Below, in pieces: positions 49,177-58,328 of a stretch of 64,000 nt of DNA. The stretch is taken from NCBI GenBank assembly GCA_017599285.1, contig JAGFXX010000001.1, positions 2,542,001 through 2,606,000 of the forward strand, given 5' to 3'. The notes beneath the pieces were generated by a model that ran no database searches, had not been told where the DNA came from, and saw only the letters and a list, made by a program, of their open reading frames with translations. A program made the translations under genes and the position numbers. Origin of the DNA: Cereibacter azotoformans. Lineage in GTDB: Bacteria > Pseudomonadota > Alphaproteobacteria > Rhodobacterales > Rhodobacteraceae. The first letter of the stretch is position 1, and each line of letters starts with the position of its first letter.

Positions 49177-52100
49177 ATGACGACCTATGATGAAGCCTGG
49201 GTGAAAGCCGAAGAAGCCAAGCGGGCCTGGCTGGATGCACACGGTCTCTACAAGGCCGATGACGAGCGCGCCTCCTGCGGCGTGGGGCTCGTGGTCTCGA
49301 TCTCGGGCAAGCCCTCGCGCAAGGTGGTCGAGAACGGCATCGCCGCGCTCAAGGCGGTCTGGCACCGCGGCGCCGTCGATGCCGACGGCAAGACCGGCGA
49401 CGGCGCGGGCATCCATGTCCAGATCCCGGTCAAGTTCTTCTACGACCAGATCCGCCGCACCGGCCACGAGCCCGACATGAACAAGCTCGTGGCCGTGGGC
49501 CAGGTCTTCCTGCCGCGCACCGATCTTTCGGCGCAGGAGCGGTGCCGGACCATCGTCGAGTCCGAAGTGCTGCGCATGGGCCACTACATCTACGGCTGGC
49601 GCCACGTCCCGGTGGATACGAGCGTTCTGGGCGAGAAGGCCAACGCCACCCGCCCCGAGATCGAGCAGATCCTGATCCGCTGCGAGAAGGACATCGACGA
49701 CGTCCAGTTCGAGCGCGAGCTTTACATCATCCGCCGCCGGATCGAGAAGGCGGCGCAGGCGGCCTCGATCCAGGGGCTCTACCTCTGCTCGCTCTCGTGC
49801 CGGTCGATCATCTACAAGGGCATGATGCTGGCCGAGCAGGTCGCGACCTTCTACCCCGACCTGATGGACGAGCGGTTCGAGAGCGCTTTCGCCATCTACC
49901 ACCAGCGTTACTCGACCAACACCTTCCCGCAATGGTGGCTGGCCCAGCCCTTCCGCATGCTCGCCCACAACGGCGAGATCAACACGATCAAGGGCAACAT
50001 CAACTGGATGAAGAGCCACGAGATCCGCATGGCCTCGTCGGCCTTCGGGGACGCGGCCGAGGACATCAAGCCGATCATCCCGCAGGGCGCCTCGGACTCG
50101 GGCGCGCTGGATGCGGTGTTCGAGGTCATGGTGCGCTCGGGCCGCTCGGCGCCGATGGTCAAGACCATGATGGTCCCCGAAGCCTGGTCCAAGACCACGA
50201 CCGACATGCCCAAGGCCTGGGCGGACATGTACGCCTACTGCAACGCGGTGATGGAGCCGTGGGACGGACCGGCGGCGCTGGCGATGACCGACGGCCGCTG
50301 GGTTTGCGGCGGGCTTGACCGCAACGGCCTGCGCCCGATGCGCTATGTCGTGACCGGCGACGGGCTGCTGATCGCGGGCTCGGAAGCCGGGATGGTGCCG
50401 GTCGATGAGATGAGCGTGCGCGAAAAGGGCGCGCTCGGGCCGGGCCAGCTGATCGCCGTCGACATGGCCGAGGGCAAGCTCTACCACGACGCTCCCCTCA
50501 AGGACATGCTGGCCGCCTCGCAGCCCTTCGGCGACTGGATCGAGAAGGTCGTGGACCTGAACGCGATCCTGGCCGCCGTGCCCGAGCAGCGGATGTTCGA
50601 GCCGGCCGAGCTGCGCAAGCGCCAGATCGCGGCGGGCTTCTCGGTCGAGGAGATCGAGCAGGTCCTCGTGCCGATGGCCGAGGACGGCAAGGAGATGATC
50701 GCCTCGATGGGCGACGACACGCCGCCTGCGGTGCTGTCTTCGGTCTATCGACCGCTGTCGCACTTCTTCCGGCAGAACTTCAGCCAGGTCACGAACCCGC
50801 CGATCGACAGCCTGCGCGAGAGCCGGGTGATGAGCCTCAAGACCCGGTTCGGCAACCTCAAGAACGTGCTGGAAGAACATTCCAGCCAGACCGAGATCCT
50901 GATCCTGGAAAGCCCCTTCGTCGCGAACTCGGAGTTCGAGGCGATGCTGGCCCAGTTCGGCTCGGATGTGGCGACCATCGACTGCACCTTCCCGGCCGAT
51001 CATCACCATGACGCGCTGCGCCACGGGCTCGAGCGCATCCGCGCCGAGGCCGAGGATGCCGTGCGTTCGGGCGCGGCGCACATCGTGCTGACCGACCAGA
51101 ACCAGGGCCCCGATGCCGTGCCGATGCCGATGATCCTCGTGACCTCGGCGGTCCATTCGTGGCTGACCCGCAAGGGGCTGCGGACCTTCTGCTCGATCAA
51201 TGTGCGCTCGGCCGAGTGCATCGACCCGCACTATTTCGCGGTGCTGATCGGCTGCGGCGCCACGACGGTGAACGCCTATCTGGCGCAGGACACCATCGCC
51301 GACCGGATCGAGCGCGGCCTGCTGGAGGGGAACCTCAATGACGCGATGCGCCGCTACCGCGACGCGATCAACGCGGGCCTCCTGAAGATCATGTCGAAGA
51401 TGGGGATCTCGGTGATCTCCTCCTATCGCGGCGGCCTGAACTTCGAGGCCGTGGGTCTCTCGCGCGCCATGGTGGCCGAGTATTTCCCCGGCATGCACAG
51501 CCGCATCTCGGGCATCGGCACCTCGGGCATCCAGCACAAGCTGGAGCAGATCCACGCCAAGGGCTGGCTCGGCGGGTCGGACGTGCTGCCGATCGGCGGC
51601 TTCTACAAGGCGCGGCGCTCGGGCGAAAAGCACGCCTGGGAGGCCTCGACCATGCACATGCTGCAGCAGGCCTGCGACCGGGCGAGCTATGACATCTGGA
51701 AGCAGTTCTCGGCCGCGATGCGGGCCAACCCGCCGATCCACCTGCGCGACCTGCTGGACATCAAGACGCTTGGCCGGCCGGTGCCGATCGAGGAGGTGGA
51801 ATCGATCACCTCGATCCGCAAGCGGTTCGTGACGCCCGGCATGTCGCTGGGGGCGCTGTCGCCCGAGGCGCACAAGACGCTGAATATCGCGATGAACCGG
51901 ATCGGCGCGAAGTCCGACTCCGGTGAGGGCGGCGAGGATCCGGCGCATTTCCTGCCGGAACCCAACGGCGACAATCCCTCGGCCAAGATCAAGCAGGTCG
52001 CCTCGGGTCGCTTCGGCGTCACCGCCGAGTACCTGAACGCCTGCGAAGAGCTTGAGATCAAGGTGGCGCAGGGCGCGAAACCGGGCGAGGGCGGCCAGCT

Positions 52101-53715
52101 TCCGGGCATGAAGGTGACCGAGCTCATCGCGCGGCTGCGGCACTCGACCCCCGGCGTGACGCTCATCTCGCCGCCGCCGCACCACGACATCTACTCGATC
52201 GAAGACCTCGCGCAGCTGATCTACGACCTGAAGCAGATCAACCCGCGCGCCAAGGTCACGGTCAAGCTGGTGGCGGCAAGCGGTGTGGGCACCATCGCGG
52301 CGGGCGTGGCCAAGGCCAAGGCCGACGTGATCCTGATCTCGGGCCACAACGGCGGCACCGGGGCCTCTCCGGGCACCTCGATCAAATACGCGGGCCTGCC
52401 GTGGGAGATGGGCCTGACCGAGGCGCATCAGGTGCTGGCGATGAACAACCTGCGCGAGCGGGTGACGCTGCGCACCGACGGTGGCCTGCGGACGGGCCGT
52501 GACATCGTGATGGCCGCGATGATGGGCGCCGAGGAATACGGCATCGGCACCGCCGCGCTGATCGCGATGGGCTGCATCATGGTGCGCCAGTGCCAGTCGA
52601 ACACCTGCCCGGTGGGCGTCTGCACGCAGGACAAGGCGCTGCGCGACAAGTTCTCGGGCTCGGCGGACAAGGTGGTGAACCTCATCACCTTCTACGCCCA
52701 GGAGGTGCGCGAGATCCTCGCCTCGATTGGTGCGCGCTCGATGGACGAGATCATCGGCCGGGCCGACCTGCTGGTGCAGGTCAGCCGGGGGGCCGCGCAT
52801 CTCGACGATCTGGACCTGAACCCGCTTCTCATCACCGTGGACGGGTCGAACCGCATCACCTACGACCGTTCGAAGCCGCGCAATGCGGTGCCGGACACGC
52901 TCGATGCCGAGATCGTCAAGGATGGGGCGCGCTTCTTCGAGGACGGCGAGAAGATGCAGCTCTCCTACGCGGTGCGGAACACGCACCGCACCATCGGCAC
53001 GCGCGCCTCGAGCCACATCGTCAGGAAATACGGGATGCGGAACAACCTGCAGCCCGACCATCTGACGGTGAAGCTCACGGGCTCCTGCGGGCAGTCGCTG
53101 GGCGCCTTCGCGGCCAAGGGGCTGAAGATCGAGGTCGCGGGCGATGCCAACGACTATGTGGCCAAGGGCCTGTCGGGCGGCACCATCGTGGTCCATCCGC
53201 AGATGGAGAGCCCGCTCGTGGCGGCCGACAACACGATCATCGGCAACACCGTGCTCTATGGCGCGACCGACGGCTTCCTCTTCGCCGCCGGCCGCGCGGG
53301 CGAGCGGTTCGCGGTGCGGAACTCGGGCGCGAAGGTGGTGGTCGAGGGCTGCGGCTCGAACGGCTGCGAATACATGACCGGCGGCGTCGCGGTGATCCTT
53401 GGCCGGATCGGCGCGAACTTCGGCGCGGGCATGACGGGCGGCATGGCCTATCTCTACGACCCCAAGGGCGTGGCGGAGGATTTCATGAACCTCGAGACGC
53501 TCGTGACCTGCGCGGTCAGCCACCCGCACTGGGAGGCGCAGCTCAAGGGCCTGATCGAGCGCCATGTGCGCGAGACGGGCAGCCGGCACGCGGCGCGCAT
53601 CCTGAACGACTGGGAGACCGAGCGGGCGAACTTCCTGCAGGTCTGCCCGAAGGAGATGTTGGTGCATCTGCCCTTCCCGCTGTCGGACGAGCCGCAGGCC
53701 GTCCCGGCGGAATGA
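49177..53715 (+). CDS. gltB: Glutamate synthase (NADPH) large subunit
   Basis: Makes two glutamates from glutamine and 2-oxoglutarate. The N-terminal class II amidotransferase nucleophile is Cys34 in DERASCGVGLVVSI, so a 33-residue propeptide is removed. The central domain and FMN-binding synthase domain follow (SGEGGEDPAHFLPEPNGD, then VILISGHNGGTGASPGTSIK), the 3Fe-4S cysteines are in GCIMVRQCQSNTCPVGVC, and the C-terminal beta-helix domain has GLSGGTIVVHP and GCGSNGCEYMTGGVAVILGR. 1512 residues is the normal length. Confidence 0.98.
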   Translation: MTTYDEAWVKAEEAKRAWLDAHGLYKADDERASCGVGLVVSISGKPSRKVVENGIAALKAVWHRGAVDADGKTGDGAGIHVQIPVKFFYDQIRRTGHEPDMNKLVAVGQVFLPRTDLSAQERCRTIVESEVLRMGHYIYGWRHVPVDTSVLGEKANATRPEIEQILIRCEKDIDDVQFERELYIIRRRIEKAAQAASIQGLYLCSLSCRSIIYKGMMLAEQVATFYPDLMDERFESAFAIYHQRYSTNTFPQWWLAQPFRMLAHNGEINTIKGNINWMKSHEIRMASSAFGDAAEDIKPIIPQGASDSGALDAVFEVMVRSGRSAPMVKTMMVPEAWSKTTTDMPKAWADMYAYCNAVMEPWDGPAALAMTDGRWVCGGLDRNGLRPMRYVVTGDGLLIAGSEAGMVPVDEMSVREKGALGPGQLIAVDMAEGKLYHDAPLKDMLAASQPFGDWIEKVVDLNAILAAVPEQRMFEPAELRKRQIAAGFSVEEIEQVLVPMAEDGKEMIASMGDDTPPAVLSSVYRPLSHFFRQNFSQVTNPPIDSLRESRVMSLKTRFGNLKNVLEEHSSQTEILILESPFVANSEFEAMLAQFGSDVATIDCTFPADHHHDALRHGLERIRAEAEDAVRSGAAHIVLTDQNQGPDAVPMPMILVTSAVHSWLTRKGLRTFCSINVRSAECIDPHYFAVLIGCGATTVNAYLAQDTIADRIERGLLEGNLNDAMRRYRDAINAGLLKIMSKMGISVISSYRGGLNFEAVGLSRAMVAEYFPGMHSRISGIGTSGIQHKLEQIHAKGWLGGSDVLPIGGFYKARRSGEKHAWEASTMHMLQQACDRASYDIWKQFSAAMRANPPIHLRDLLDIKTLGRPVPIEEVESITSIRKRFVTPGMSLGALSPEAHKTLNIAMNRIGAKSDSGEGGEDPAHFLPEPNGDNPSAKIKQVASGRFGVTAEYLNACEELEIKVAQGAKPGEGGQLPGMKVTELIARLRHSTPGVTLISPPPHHDIYSIEDLAQLIYDLKQINPRAKVTVKLVAASGVGTIAAGVAKAKADVILISGHNGGTGASPGTSIKYAGLPWEMGLTEAHQVLAMNNLRERVTLRTDGGLRTGRDIVMAAMMGAEEYGIGTAALIAMGCIMVRQCQSNTCPVGVCTQDKALRDKFSGSADKVVNLITFYAQEVREILASIGARSMDEIIGRADLLVQVSRGAAHLDDLDLNPLLITVDGSNRITYDRSKPRNAVPDTLDAEIVKDGARFFEDGEKMQLSYAVRNTHRTIGTRASSHIVRKYGMRNNLQPDHLTVKLTGSCGQSLGAFAAKGLKIEVAGDANDYVAKGLSGGTIVVHPQMESPLVAADNTIIGNTVLYGATDGFLFAAGRAGERFAVRNSGAKVVVEGCGSNGCEYMTGGVAVILGRIGANFGAGMTGGMAYLYDPKGVAEDFMNLETLVTCAVSHPHWEAQLKGLIERHVRETGSRHAARILNDWETERANFLQVCPKEMLVHLPFPLSDEPQAVPAE

Positions 53716-53724
53716 TCGGGAACC

Positions 53725-53750
53725 GGACGGGGGGCGCAAGCCTCCCGTCC
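53725..53750 (+). terminator. Hairpin after gltB
   Basis: Eleven-base stem (one G-T pair) GGACGGGGGGC / GCCTCCCGTCC with loop GCAA, starting 10 bases past the gltB stop. No T-run follows. The remaining gap to mtgA shows nothing else I can name. Confidence 0.5.
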
Positions 53751-53890
53751 TGCACACGAACCTCCTGCCCTGCGGCGGGACAGGGCGCGGAGCGGCGTTG
53801 CATCCTCCGGCCGCGACCCATCGTAGCCCCTGCCCTGCGGAATGCGGGCCCGCTTGACCCGTGGGGACGGTTCGTGTCCAAGGTCGCACC

Positions 53891-54631
53891 ATGACCGCGC
53901 GCAAGACGACCCGTCGCAAGGCCACTCCGCCTCCGCCCGAGCCCGAGGCGCCGCCCACCCCGCTGCTGGCGCGCCGCCTGCGGCGCTGGGCGCTGACGGG
54001 TGCGGGGTGGGCGCTGGTGTCGGCGATCCTGCTCGTGCTGTTCTTCGGCCTCGTGAATCCGCCCGCCACCCCCTACATGATCAGCGAGAGCGTCCGGCTC
54101 GGCAGCGTCGATCATGAATGGGCCGACTGGGACGAGATCGCGCCGGTGATGGCCCGCTCGGTCGTGGCGGCGGAGGACGCCAACTTCTGCCTGCACTGGG
54201 GTTTCGACATGGCGGCCATCCGGGCCGCGATCAACGCGGGGGGCAACCGCGGCGCCTCGACGCTCTCGCAGCAGGTCACGAAGAACGTCTTCCTCTGGCA
54301 AGGCCGGAGCTGGCCGCGCAAGGCGCTCGAGGCCATGCTGACGCCGCTCGTGGAGACGATCTGGAGCAAACGGCGCATTCTCGAGGTCTATCTGAACGTG
54401 GCGGAGTTCGATGAAGGCGTGTTCGGGATCCGCGCCGCTTCCGAACATTACTTCGGCGTGGAGCCCGCGAGGCTGACGGCGCAGCAGGCGGCTCGGCTGG
54501 CGGCGGTCCTGCCCGATCCCAAGGTGCGCTCGGCCTCGAATCCGGGGCCGGTGGTGCGCCGGCGCTCGGCTGCCATCCTCGACGGCGCCAACACGATCCG
54601 GCGCGACGGACGGGCGGCCTGCTTCGAATAG
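53891..54631 (+). CDS. mtgA: Monofunctional biosynthetic peptidoglycan transglycosylase
   Basis: Polymerises lipid II into glycan strands. A basic, Pro-rich N-terminus precedes one membrane segment (about residues 37-57, ALVSAILLVLFFGLVNPPAT). The GT51 domain holds VAAEDANFCLHWGFD (catalytic Glu) and RGASTLSQQVTKNVFLWQGR, then WSKRRILEVYLNVAEFDEGV. 246 residues from ATG 53891; a GTG at 53861 would add ten residues. It lies 175 bases after gltB and is probably its own unit. Confidence 0.94.
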   Translation: MTARKTTRRKATPPPPEPEAPPTPLLARRLRRWALTGAGWALVSAILLVLFFGLVNPPATPYMISESVRLGSVDHEWADWDEIAPVMARSVVAAEDANFCLHWGFDMAAIRAAINAGGNRGASTLSQQVTKNVFLWQGRSWPRKALEAMLTPLVETIWSKRRILEVYLNVAEFDEGVFGIRAASEHYFGVEPARLTAQQAARLAAVLPDPKVRSASNPGPVVRRRSAAILDGANTIRRDGRAACFE

Positions 54632-54707
54632 AGGCGTGCGGGATTGCATCCCGGCGTCCTTCACGGCATTGAAGGGAGGCTCCCGGCCTCGAAAGATGAC
54701 ATTTGCG

Positions 54708-55373
54708 ATGAACCGTCTCTATCACGTTCCGCTGTCCCCCTTCTGCCGCAAGGTCCGCCTGACGCTTGCCGAGAAAAAGATCGAGGTGGAGCTGATCGAG
54801 GAACGCTACTGGGAGCCGTCGCCGGACTTCCTGCGCCGCAACCCGGCCGGAAAGGTGCCGGTGCTGCGCATGGAGAGCAAGGTGCTCTCGGAAAGCCAGG
54901 CGATCTGCGAATATGTCGAGGAGATCGCGCCGAACCCGCCGCTCATGCCGCGCGACGTGGACGGCCGCTTCGAGGTGCGCCGCCTCTGCGCCTGGTTCGA
55001 CGACAAGTTCCACAACGAGGTGACCTCGAAGCTGCTCTATGAGCGGGTGAACAAGAAGCTGATGGGTCAGGGGTACCCGGATTCGAAGAACGTGAAGTTC
55101 GGCTCGAACCGGATCAAGTATCACCTCGATTACATGGCCTGGCTGCTGGACCAGCGGCGCTGGCTGGCGGGCGACGTCATGACGCTGGCCGATTTCACCG
55201 CCGCGGCGCATCTGTCCTGCCTCGACTATATCTCGGACGTGGACTGGAACCGGCACGCGGTGGTCAAGGACTGGTATGCGAAGATCAAGTCGCGCCCGGC
55301 CTTCCGGCCGCTGCTGGCCGATCAGGTGCCGGGCTTTCCGCAGCCCGCGCATTACGCGGATCTGGATTTCTGA
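54708..55373 (+). CDS. Glutathione S-transferase family protein
   Basis: A GST with thioredoxin-like N-domain (about residues 1-80: MNRLYHVPLSPFCRKVRLTL, NPAGKVPVLRMESKVLSESQ, AICEYVEEIAP) and an alpha-helical C-domain (DVMTLADFTAAAHLSCLDYI). The SPFCRK motif near residue 10 is typical of beta- or omega-like bacterial forms where Cys or Ser acts on glutathione. Start ATG 54708 gives 221 residues; ATG 54696 is possible. Substrate unknown. Confidence 0.88.
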   Translation: MNRLYHVPLSPFCRKVRLTLAEKKIEVELIEERYWEPSPDFLRRNPAGKVPVLRMESKVLSESQAICEYVEEIAPNPPLMPRDVDGRFEVRRLCAWFDDKFHNEVTSKLLYERVNKKLMGQGYPDSKNVKFGSNRIKYHLDYMAWLLDQRRWLAGDVMTLADFTAAAHLSCLDYISDVDWNRHAVVKDWYAKIKSRPAFRPLLADQVPGFPQPAHYADLDF

Positions 55374-55383
55374 ACGGAACCGG

Positions 55384-55437
55384 GCGGGGGGCTTCACGCC
55401 CCCCGCACCCCCCGTGGGATATTTGAGCCAGAATGAA
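55384..55437 (+). repeat. Terminator hairpin plus conserved Rhodobacterales tail motif
   Basis: Stem GCGGGGGGC/GCCCCCCGC (55384-55406) with TTCAC loop, followed by a tail that reads GGGATATTTGAGCCAGAATG up to the queG ATG at 55433. I recall very similar C-rich hairpins with a GGATATTT...CCAGA tail between genes in many Rhodobacterales; this is pattern memory, not a database result. Only one copy is seen here. Confidence 0.5.
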
Positions 55438-56464
55438 CGGTGACGAGACGCTGAGAGGGCGCCTGGAGGGGCGCGCGCGCGAAGAAGGCTTCGCGCGGCT
55501 CGGCATCTGCGCGCCCGATGCGACGCCGGAGACGGCGGGGCGGCTGCGGGCCTTTCTTGCGGCGGGGCGGCACGGGCAGATGGGCTGGATGGAAGAGCGC
55601 GAGGCCTGGCGGGGATCCGCCGCGGCGCTCTGGCCCGAGGCGCGCTCGGTCATCATGCTGGCCGAGCCATACACGCCGGCGGAGGATCCGCGTCGGGTGC
55701 TGGAGGAGCGCGGGCGCGGCGCCGTCTCGGTCTATGCGCAGGGCAGGGATTACCACGATCTCGTCAAGAAGCGGCTCAAGCGGCTGGGGCGTTGGCTGGT
55801 GGCCGAGACGGGATGCGAGATCAAGGTCTTCGTCGATACGGCGCCGGTGATGGAGAAGCCGCTTGCCCAGGCGGCGGGGCTAGGCTGGCAGGGCAAGCAC
55901 ACGAACCTGCTGAGCCGTGAGCTGGGCAACTGGTTCTTTCTGGGCGCGATCTTCACCACGCTCGAGCTGCCGCGCGACGCGGCGGAGCGGGATCATTGCG
56001 GCTCGTGCCGCGCCTGCCTCGACGCCTGTCCGACCGGGGCCTTCCCGGCGCCGTTCCAGCTCGATGCGCGTCGGTGCATCTCCTACCTGACGATCGAGCA
56101 TCGCGGGCCGGTGGCGGAGGAGCTGCGGGAGCGGATGGGCAACCGGATCTACGGCTGCGACGACTGCCTGGCGGCCTGCCCGTGGAACAAGTTCGCGGTG
56201 GCGGCCTCGGAGATCGGCTATGCCGCGCGCGTGGGGGCGCCGCCGCTGGCGGAGCTGGCGGCGCTTGACGATGCGGAGTTTCGGCTCCGGTTCGCGGGCA
56301 GCCCCGTCAAGCGGATCGGGCGGGACAGGTTCGTGCGCAACGTGCTCTACGCCATCGGCAATTCCGGCGATCCGGCGCTGCGCCCCGCGGCCGAGGCGCT
56401 GCTGGCCGATCCCGATCCGGCCGTGGCCGAGGCGGCGGCCTGGGCGCTGCGGCGGCTTGCCTGA
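55433..56464 (+). CDS. queG: Epoxyqueuosine reductase QueG
   Basis: Last step of queuosine formation in tRNA, reducing epoxyqueuosine with a cobalamin and 4Fe-4S chemistry. The N-terminal part has the family's [20 protein letters not shown] and [20 protein letters not shown]. Two iron-sulfur groups are in [16 protein letters not shown] and [11 protein letters not shown], with a further [15 protein letters not shown]-terminal HEAT-like repeat ends the protein. 343 residues is normal. The start ATG sits inside a conserved tail motif after a terminator-like hairpin. Confidence 0.95.
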   Translation: MNGDETLRGRLEGRAREEGFARLGICAPDATPETAGRLRAFLAAGRHGQMGWMEEREAWRGSAAALWPEARSVIMLAEPYTPAEDPRRVLEERGRGAVSVYAQGRDYHDLVKKRLKRLGRWLVAETGCEIKVFVDTAPVMEKPLAQAAGLGWQGKHTNLLSRELGNWFFLGAIFTTLELPRDAAERDHCGSCRACLDACPTGAFPAPFQLDARRCISYLTIEHRGPVAEELRERMGNRIYGCDDCLAACPWNKFAVAASEIGYAARVGAPPLAELAALDDAEFRLRFAGSPVKRIGRDRFVRNVLYAIGNSGDPALRPAAEALLADPDPAVAEAAAWALRRLA

Positions 56465-56544
56465 CGGTCCTTGGCCGACTCTGCTTGGTGCTTCAGCCGA
56501 CTCGCCCTATATTGAGGCCGTCTGGAAACTGAAGGAGGACAGAC

Positions 56545-56715
56545 ATGAGCCGTCACCTCGCTGACAAGCGCACCCCTTCGGACGGCGGACGGGTGAAGAA
56601 TTTCCTGAAGCTGGCGCGCAACCCGCGCGCGTTCTGGCACCGCGACGAGGCTCGGCCGATGGGGAACCGTCGGGTGGTCGAGTTCCTGCGCATCGCGCGG
56701 GGCCGCGAGGCCTGA
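56545..56715 (+). CDS. Small basic 56-residue protein
   Basis: ATG 56545 has a near-perfect GAAGGAGG 5 bases upstream. The product (starts MSRHLADKRTPSDGGRVKNF) is Arg/Lys-rich with two similar halves: VKNFLKLARNPRAFW and VVEFLRIARGREA. It is followed within 20 bases by a strong terminator. The ribosome site plus its own terminator make it a likely real gene. No function can be named; a nucleic-acid-binding or ribosome-associated role is only suggested by charge. Confidence 0.7.
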   Translation: MSRHLADKRTPSDGGRVKNFLKLARNPRAFWHRDEARPMGNRRVVEFLRIARGREA

Positions 56716-56733
56716 GCCCTTAACGGAAGGGTC

Positions 56734-56761
56734 GAGGGCGCACCCGAGGGTGCGCCCTTTT
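56734..56761 (+). terminator. Terminator of the 56-residue gene
   Basis: Stem AGGGCGCACC / GGTGCGCCCT with loop CGAG and four T's (56758-56761). Near-symmetric, so it may also end ilvE transcription from the other strand. Confidence 0.8.
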
Positions 56762-56797
56762 CGTTTCCGGCCCCGTCTGGTCCGGCCCCGTCTGGCG

Positions 56798-57664
56798 TCA
56801 GGAGCGGACGAGCTTCTCATAGTCCGTGGCGATCTCGCGCGTTAGCGCGCCGACCTCGAAGCTGTAGTCGCCGATCTGGCCGACCGGCGTGACTTCGGCG
56901 GCGGTGCCGGTGAGCCAGCACTGCTCGAAACCCTCGAGTTCCGAGGCTTCGATATAGCGTTCGTGCACCTTGATGCCCTTGTCGCGCAGCATCCCGATGA
57001 CGGTCTGCCGGGTGATCCCGTTCAGGATCGCGTCCGGCAGCGGGGTGTGCACCTCGCCATCCTTGACGAAGAAGATGTTGGCGCCGGTCGCCTCGGCCAC
57101 ATAGCCGCGATAGTCGAACATCATCGCGTCCGAGCAACCCTTGGCCTCGGCCGCGTGCTTGGACATGGTGCAGATCATGTAGAGCCCCGAGGCCTTGGCC
57201 GCGCTGGGGATCGTCTCGGGCGAGGGGCGCTTCCATTTCGAGATGTCGAGCTTCGCGCCCTTGAACTTGGCGTCGCCATAGTAGTTGCCCCACGACCAGA
57301 CCGCGACCGCCATGCGGATCGGGTTGCGGGCGGAGGCCACGCCCATGTCCTCGCCCGCGCCGCGCCAGGCGAGCGCCCGCACATAGGCGTCGGTCAGGCC
57401 GTTGGCCTTCAGCGTCGCGTATTTGGCCTCTTCGATCTGCTCGACCGTCCAGGGCAGGGTCATGTCGAGAAGCTCGGCCGATGTCCGCAGCCGCTCGGAA
57501 TGTTCCGCCGACTTGAAGATCCGGCCGTTGTAGCAACGCTCGCCTTCGAAGACCGACGAGGCATAGTGCAGCGCGTGGGTCAGGACATGGACCTTCGCCT
57601 CACGCCATTCCACCAGAGTGCCGTCCATCCAGATCTTGCCGTCCCGATCGTCATATCCTGCCAT
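56798..57664 (-). CDS. ilvE: Branched-chain amino acid aminotransferase
   Basis: PLP enzyme that makes and breaks Val, Leu and Ile. N-terminal DGKIWMDGTLVEWREAKVHV, with LTHALHYASSVFEGERCYNG; the class IV pattern then runs through SAAKASGLYMICTMSKHAAE (Lys binding PLP) and FDYRGYVAEATGANIFFVKD. 288 residues is normal. Start ATG 57664 has AGGAGAG upstream; the frame runs further upstream without family match. It is divergent from the MarR gene. Confidence 0.96.
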   Translation of the reverse strand: MAGYDDRDGKIWMDGTLVEWREAKVHVLTHALHYASSVFEGERCYNGRIFKSAEHSERLRTSAELLDMTLPWTVEQIEEAKYATLKANGLTDAYVRALAWRGAGEDMGVASARNPIRMAVAVWSWGNYYGDAKFKGAKLDISKWKRPSPETIPSAAKASGLYMICTMSKHAAEAKGCSDAMMFDYRGYVAEATGANIFFVKDGEVHTPLPDAILNGITRQTVIGMLRDKGIKVHERYIEASELEGFEQCWLTGTAAEVTPVGQIGDYSFEVGALTREIATDYEKLVRS

Positions 57665-57697
57665 GATCACTCTCCTGCGCGAGTCGCTTTGCATTAG

Positions 57698-57737
57698 TTG
57701 CGCAAGATAGGTCCGCATCGGGCATAAAGTTGCGCAA
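57698..57737. promoter_or_regulatory. Pair of TTGCGCAA palindromes in the ilvE/marR gap
   Basis: TTGCGCAA occurs at 57698-57705 and at 57730-57737, centres 32 bases apart, about three helical turns. Both are preceded by a GCAT-rich context (GCATTAG, GCATAAAG). Likely binding sites for a dimeric regulator, perhaps the adjacent MarR protein or a branched-chain amino acid regulator. Not proven. Confidence 0.5.
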
Positions 57738-57765
57738 ATGACGGGGCTTCGGTAACAGTTGAGTC

Positions 57766-57794
57766 TTGGAAAGTCAACAAGGCTGACATAAAAT
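57766..57794 (+). promoter_or_regulatory. Promoter of the MarR/response-regulator pair
   Basis: TTGGAA at 57766-57771, 17-base spacer, TAAAAT at 57789-57794. A 5-base inverted repeat GTTGA (57758-57762) / TCAAC (57774-57778) flanks the -35, which could be a MarR autorepression site. The AAAGGAGG ribosome site is downstream, just before the ATG at 57819. Confidence 0.6.
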
Positions 57795-57818
57795 CTGCCC
57801 GCACAAAGGAGGCGGACC

Positions 57819-58328
57819 ATGGCGGAGGGCGGACCGGGACCGGGGGGCGGCGAGTCGCTGCTGTTCCTGACGGATGAGCAGCTCAGGAAGGGCATCGAGG
57901 CGATGTTCTTCGCCTACCGCGGCTTCACCGCCGACCCCGACAGGATCCTCGGCGATCTCGACTATGGCCGGGCGCACCACCGGGCCATGCATTTCATCCA
58001 CCGCAGCCCGGGCACGACGGTCAACAACCTGCTCTCGATCCTTGGCGTCACCAAGCAGAGCCTGAACCGGGTGTTGCGGACCCTGATCGAGGACGGGCTT
58101 GTCGAGAGCCGGGTGGGGCGGGTGGACAAGCGCGAACGACACCTCTACCTCACCCCGAAGGGGACCGACCTCGAGCGGGCGCTGTCGGATGCGCAGCGCG
58201 CACGGATGCGGGCCGCCTACCGCGCGGCGGGGCCCGCGGCGGTTCAGGGCTTCCGGCAGGTGCTGGAGGCGATGATGGATCCCGAGTTGCGTCGGCAGTA
58301 TCAAACGCTGAAGGAGGGTGGGGCGTGA
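57819..58328 (+). CDS. petP: MarR-family regulator, PetP-like
   Basis: A 169-residue winged-helix regulator. The DNA-binding domain is at about residues 45-115 (MHFIHRSPGTTVNNLLSILG, VTKQSLNRVLRTLIEDGLVE, RVDKRERHLYLTPKG). It overlaps the downstream response regulator (GTGA). A MarR-type gene directly before an OmpR-type regulator is the arrangement of Rhodobacter capsulatus petP-petR, reported to be required for expression of cytochrome bc1 and growth. No petABC genes are nearby here. The name is by synteny and is tentative. Confidence 0.75.
   Translation: MAEGGPGPGGGESLLFLTDEQLRKGIEAMFFAYRGFTADPDRILGDLDYGRAHHRAMHFIHRSPGTTVNNLLSILGVTKQSLNRVLRTLIEDGLVESRVGRVDKRERHLYLTPKGTDLERALSDAQRARMRAAYRAAGPAAVQGFRQVLEAMMDPELRRQYQTLKEGGA

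Noticed and set aside
53751..53890. Possible small gene or RNA between gltB and mtgA
   Set aside because: No coherent frame, ribosome site or convincing structured RNA beyond weak GC-rich inverted repeats.
48661..54069. 1802-residue open frame on the minus strand over gltB
   Set aside because: It mirrors gltB codon by codon, is His/Arg/Asp-rich with no recognisable domain, and such long antisense frames are expected from strong G/C third-position bias.
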